From positions 2,294,001 to 2,358,000 of the forward strand of contig NZ_CP116805.1 in NCBI RefSeq assembly GCF_028463845.1: a stretch of DNA of 64,000 bases, given 5' to 3'. This DNA comes from Gimibacter soli. GTDB lineage: Bacteria > Pseudomonadota > Alphaproteobacteria > Sphingomonadales > Kordiimonadaceae. Shown here one piece after another: positions 61,334 through 64,000 of this stretch (position 1 is its first letter; every line of letters starts with the position of its first letter). The translations under genes and the position numbers were made by a program. The notes beneath the pieces are model-generated. The model had not been told where the DNA came from and ran no database searches. It saw nothing but the letters and a program-made list of their open reading frames with translations.

Positions 61334-61837
61334 TCAGGTCGAATATTTGGCGATGGCTTCGTTCAGGCCTTCGGTGAGGCTTTTGCCGATATCGCCGCCT
61401 GACCCTGCCACCCGGCCACGGATCACGGCGCGCATCGCATCGATATGGGCTTTCACCAGCTCGACAACCGCGTCTTCGATGTCACCCTTGATCTGGGTGA
61501 AGCCATAAAGCGAGTCCGAAAAGGCGGTGATGAGGGGATAGCCGAAGGTGCCACCCTGCCCCTTCATATCATGGGCAATGCGGGCAATTTCCTCGAAACA
61601 TTCCTTGCGACTTTCCGGCGTATCGACGCAGCGGCCATGCTGTTCCTGCATCTTGCCGACAAGGCCCGACACCCAGTCTGGATAATCTTCCGACATTTTG
61701 GAAAGCGCCTTTTCGGCCTCTTCCATCGCTTCCGCAGAAAGCGACACCTTGCCAGACGGATTAAGGCCTGCGGTCTTTTCCTTCAGCCGGTTTTTGAAGC
61801 GATAGAAACGCACGATTACGGGTTTGCCATTAGCCAC
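61334..61837 (-). CDS. Hpt-domain phosphotransfer protein
   Basis: A 167-residue helical protein with the phospho-His motif IAHDMKGQGGTFGYPLI (His89), which fits an Hpt four-helix bundle. The N-terminal 35 residues are basic and unstructured. It starts at GTG 61837 after GGAGATTATCC, overlapping the receiver gene by 8 bases. With the neighbouring receiver and second Hpt it probably forms a phosphorelay branch. The partner kinase is not in the window. Confidence 0.82.
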   Translation of the reverse strand: MANGKPVIVRFYRFKNRLKEKTAGLNPSGKVSLSAEAMEEAEKALSKMSEDYPDWVSGLVGKMQEQHGRCVDTPESRKECFEEIARIAHDMKGQGGTFGYPLITAFSDSLYGFTQIKGDIEDAVVELVKAHIDAMRAVIRGRVAGSGGDIGKSLTEGLNEAIAKYST

Positions 61838-62384
61838 GGATAATCTCCACGCCTTCGCTCTTGTCGGTCAGCACCCGGCGGTCGCGGCCATCCGGCATCT
61901 GGATCGCCTGCCGGCGCCTGTCGGGACCGAAATAGTCCTTCGTATGCACAAACTGGCGGGGGCGTTCGATGATCGACACGAGCTTCTCGCCCACGCTTTT
62001 CACAGTGAAAGGCTTGGCGAGCATTTCCGTCACGCCCATCTCGCGCGCCTGCATCACCCGGTCGGGCTCGGTATAGCTTGTGATCATCACAAACGGCACG
62101 AAGCGGTCCGGGCTGTCCTTGTGACGGCGCACCCAGCGCAGGAACATCATGCCGTCGATCGGATGCATATCCCAGTTGGAGACGATGATGTCGATCTGCT
62201 GGCAGCCAACCTTCATCGGCTCATTCTTCACGCGCTGCAGGAAGGTGATTGCGTCACCGCCATGCTCCACCGCGTAAACGTTGCCGACACCAAGCACCTT
62301 GAGCGAATTGGCAATAAGCGAGCGAATGAAGGGACTGTCGTCCACCAGAAGCACGCTCACCCTGTCGAAATCGTAATTGCTCAT
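61830..62384 (-). CDS. Receiver-domain protein with Asn at the phospho-acceptor position
   Basis: A 184-residue protein with a CheY-like receiver at 1-~140 and a charged C-terminal tail (YFGPDRRRQAIQMPDGRDRRVL). The acidic pair is Asp15-Asp16 (VDDSPF), the Thr is in MITSYT and the Lys124 in AKPF. The phospho-acceptor position, expected in D-W-x-M-x-P-x-D-G, reads IIVSNWDMHPIDG, so Asn70 replaces Asp; the codon is AAC. It may signal without phosphorylation or be a scaffold. It lies between two Hpt genes. Confidence 0.85.
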   Translation of the reverse strand: MSNYDFDRVSVLLVDDSPFIRSLIANSLKVLGVGNVYAVEHGGDAITFLQRVKNEPMKVGCQQIDIIVSNWDMHPIDGMMFLRWVRRHKDSPDRFVPFVMITSYTEPDRVMQAREMGVTEMLAKPFTVKSVGEKLVSIIERPRQFVHTKDYFGPDRRRQAIQMPDGRDRRVLTDKSEGVEIIRG

Positions 62385-62490
62385 GAATCCGCCCTGAAAT
62401 TCAATCTTCTATGCTTGTCGCATAATCCAAGTGTCATCTAATCCTTAACCCTGTTCGTGGTCAATCATCACATCAGGGCCTCGCCGCGCT

Positions 62491-62847
62491 TCAGGCTGCC
62501 ACAACGGCGCGAATTTCGGCGAGAAGTGCATCAAGCCGGACGGTGAGTTCGGCGAGGCAAGCTGCACGCTCGGCATCGCTGCGCTCCGGCATCTCGGTTT
62601 CGGCGCGCTCGGCCTCCACAGCCAGCCGCCATGCGCCAATCCCCCGCGCCGCGCCTTTCAGCTTGTGGGCATGGGCTTTCCAGTCGGCTACTGCCGCCGT
62701 TTTCAACGTTTCGAGATAGTTCGGTGCGTTCGCCGCGAAAATACCGAGGATTTCAGCTTCCAGATCCTCGTCCCCGCCGGTAAAGCCCGCAAGGTGGGCC
62801 CGGTCGAGTATCACGCTTTCATCCCAGTTGCTGCGCGCTATCGTCAC
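62491..62847 (-). CDS. Small Hpt-domain protein
   Basis: A 118-residue single-domain Hpt protein with the motif AHKLKGAARGIGAWRLA (His61) after FTGGDEDLEAEILGIFAANAPNYLETLKTA. The GTG at 62847 overlaps the upstream stop as GTGA, with GGAAGGA upstream, and is preferred to an ATG 41 codons earlier. It should relay phosphate between a hybrid kinase and a regulator. There are 106 bases before the receiver gene. Confidence 0.82.
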   Translation of the reverse strand: MTIARSNWDESVILDRAHLAGFTGGDEDLEAEILGIFAANAPNYLETLKTAAVADWKAHAHKLKGAARGIGAWRLAVEAERAETEMPERSDAERAACLAELTVRLDALLAEIRAVVAA

Positions 62848-63185
62848 GTGCGGCTTTTCCTTCCATGATCCGAAACGGCGCGCCGGCCAGCATCGGTCAG
62901 CTTGCACACAAGCCAGTCCGGCTTGATCGGGTTCCTGTACCAGGGTTCGCACCAGCCCTCGCGCAGGCAAGCCTTCACGGTGGCATCCTTCACGCGCTGG
63001 CCGCCACCATCGAAAAGCGGCAACTTGCCGCCCGGCTCGCCAAGGCCGCGCTTCAGATAGGCCGCCTGAACAGGTGTCGGGCGGCGGTTAATGGTTTCTG
63101 TATCTGTCCCTCTGGTCGGCTCCACGGTCGTTCCCCAAAAGTCCTTTCCATGGAAGGCCATACTATAGCCACGGATATTCGCCAT
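62844..63185 (-). CDS. Conserved hypothetical protein upstream of the Hpt gene
   Basis: A 113-residue protein without a family I can name. It contains RRPTPVQAAYLKRGLGEPGGKLPLFDGGGQRVKDATVKACLREGWCEPWYRNPIKPDWLVCKLTDAGRRAV, which looks like a small winged-helix fold and is the sort of protein seen across alphaproteobacteria. The start may be ATG 63185 or ATG 63161 (MAFHGKDF). Its stop overlaps the Hpt start, so the two are coupled. Confidence 0.6.
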   Translation of the reverse strand: MANIRGYSMAFHGKDFWGTTVEPTRGTDTETINRRPTPVQAAYLKRGLGEPGGKLPLFDGGGQRVKDATVKACLREGWCEPWYRNPIKPDWLVCKLTDAGRRAVSDHGRKSRT

Positions 63186-63292
63186 GCATAGGGTTCAGGC
63201 AATTGACCTCGCCCCGGAAATGCGAAAGTCTAGGGGGCAGTGGGGACAGCCCTGCCCACCGGGCACAGGGGCGCGACGATCAAGGCAGAGCG

Positions 63293-64000
63293 ATGAAGGC
63301 CGAACTGGAACTCTCGAAATCCGCGAAAGAGCAAGAACCGGAAGGTGCACCGCGCGCTGAAAAGCGCCCGCTGCCGCGCCGTTACTGGCCGGTCGTCGGA
63401 GCCTCGCTTGCCTCGCTTCTGTGGATCGGCGCCTGCATCTATTTTGCCGCGACGGGCCAGCTTGGCGCGTTCGACTCGCTGAATGTTGCGACCATCGCGT
63501 CCTACCTTGCCGGCGCCATCACGCCGCTTGCGCTGATCTGGCTGATTGCCCTCGCCTTCCAGCGCACCGACCCACTGATCGAACACCGGCTGGATATGTC
63601 CCGCACGCTTGATCAGGCGCTTGCCCCCGTGGAGATGGCAGAGCGGCGACTGGTGGAACTGAACCAGAAGCTGAAGAAAGAACTTTCGAGCATCGATGCG
63701 GTGGCTGACCTCGCGGCCAACCGGCTAGGCCATCTTGAGGGTCGTTTTCAGGAACAGATTGCCTCGATCTTTTCGGCCACCGCGGACGCCGAAGCGCGCA
63801 CCGTTTCGATCCGCGATTCCCTGACCCGTGAACGGGCCGAGATCAATACGCTGACCGCTGCGCTTGAAGAGCGGCTCGTGGCCCTTGAAGCCCGCGTTTC
63901 GGACATGGGCACGAAAATCGGGGCTGCCACCGATGACACCCGCGCCACCATCGCCGAAAGCGAGGCCTCGGTGACCCGCAGCCTTGGCGCCCTTGGCGGC
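63293..64000 (+). CDS. Membrane-anchored coiled-coil protein (5' part, cut by window end)
   Basis: The frame is open from ATG 63293 to the last base (236 codons). It begins with a basic cytoplasmic stretch (KSAKEQEPEGAPRAEKRPLPRRYW), then two hydrophobic helices (VVGASLASLLWIGACIYFAA and VATIASYLAGAITPLALIWLIALAF), then a long predicted coiled coil rich in Glu, Ala, Arg and Leu (MAERRLVELNQKLKKELSS, then AALEERLVALEARVSD). It could be a polar scaffold or cell-cycle localisation factor, but no family was identified. Confidence 0.65.
   Translation, partial: MKAELELSKSAKEQEPEGAPRAEKRPLPRRYWPVVGASLASLLWIGACIYFAATGQLGAFDSLNVATIASYLAGAITPLALIWLIALAFQRTDPLIEHRLDMSRTLDQALAPVEMAERRLVELNQKLKKELSSIDAVADLAANRLGHLEGRFQEQIASIFSATADAEARTVSIRDSLTRERAEINTLTAALEERLVALEARVSDMGTKIGAATDDTRATIAESEASVTRSLGALGG

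Overview
The window is a high-GC chromosome segment from an alphaproteobacterium. FliX, FlbT, FlaF, a DUF6468 protein, a MotE-like protein, a FlmG-type flagellin glycosyltransferase and a single-cysteine DksA are typical of that class. The genus cannot be fixed by eye; a Kordiimonadales- or Rhodospirillales-like organism is a guess. No rRNA, tRNA, CRISPR array or insertion sequence was recognised.

Layout. 1-1632: end of a phosphate module (pstB 3' end, phoU, phoB). 1636-9493: a degenerate CobT-like protein, an XRE regulator, pepN with an Lrp-type regulator, a bufferin-type operon (bufA-bufB-bufC-doxX) and a divergent cyclase. 9506-17528 (minus strand): a motor and chemotaxis operon reading fliL, fliM, DUF6468, motE-like, cheZ, a MotB-like protein lacking the ion-binding Asp, a normal MotB-type protein, and a large secreted TPR protein. 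17872-20995 (plus): flgF-flgG-flgA-flgH behind a sigma-54 promoter. 21211-22855: GNAT, HPP protein, dksA. 23064-25683: fliX divergent from flgI-flgJ-flgN-like.

26236-53209 is a flagellin and glycan region. Four flagellin genes, each with its own sigma-54 promoter, flank two minus-strand glycan operons. One runs from flmG through pseI, an ATP-grasp ligase, pseG, a HAD phosphatase, a GT2 and an SpsF-like nucleotidyltransferase, then a nucleotide-sugar dehydrogenase, a GT and a GDP-mannose-3,5-epimerase-like enzyme. The other starts with a radical SAM protein and runs through two methyltransferases, two sulfotransferase-like proteins and a GT to pseB-pseC. Most of the second operon is visibly AT-richer and looks acquired. 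flmG and flbT diverge from one short element that reads as two overlapping sigma-54 promoters on opposite strands. Working model: sigma-54 with FliX couples flagellin synthesis, its post-transcriptional control (FlbT, FlaF) and its glycosylation (pseudaminic-acid-type sugar moved by FlmG). The radical SAM, sulfotransferase-like and methyltransferase genes may decorate that sugar or another surface glycan.

53318-64000: a MoxR/VWA pair, a three-gene sugar-nucleotide operon with a nucleotidyltransferase-kinase fusion, a TonB-C-like periplasmic protein, alkaline phosphatase PhoA, a minus-strand signalling cluster (two Hpt proteins and a receiver whose phospho-acceptor Asp is Asn), and the start of a membrane coiled-coil protein cut by the window edge.
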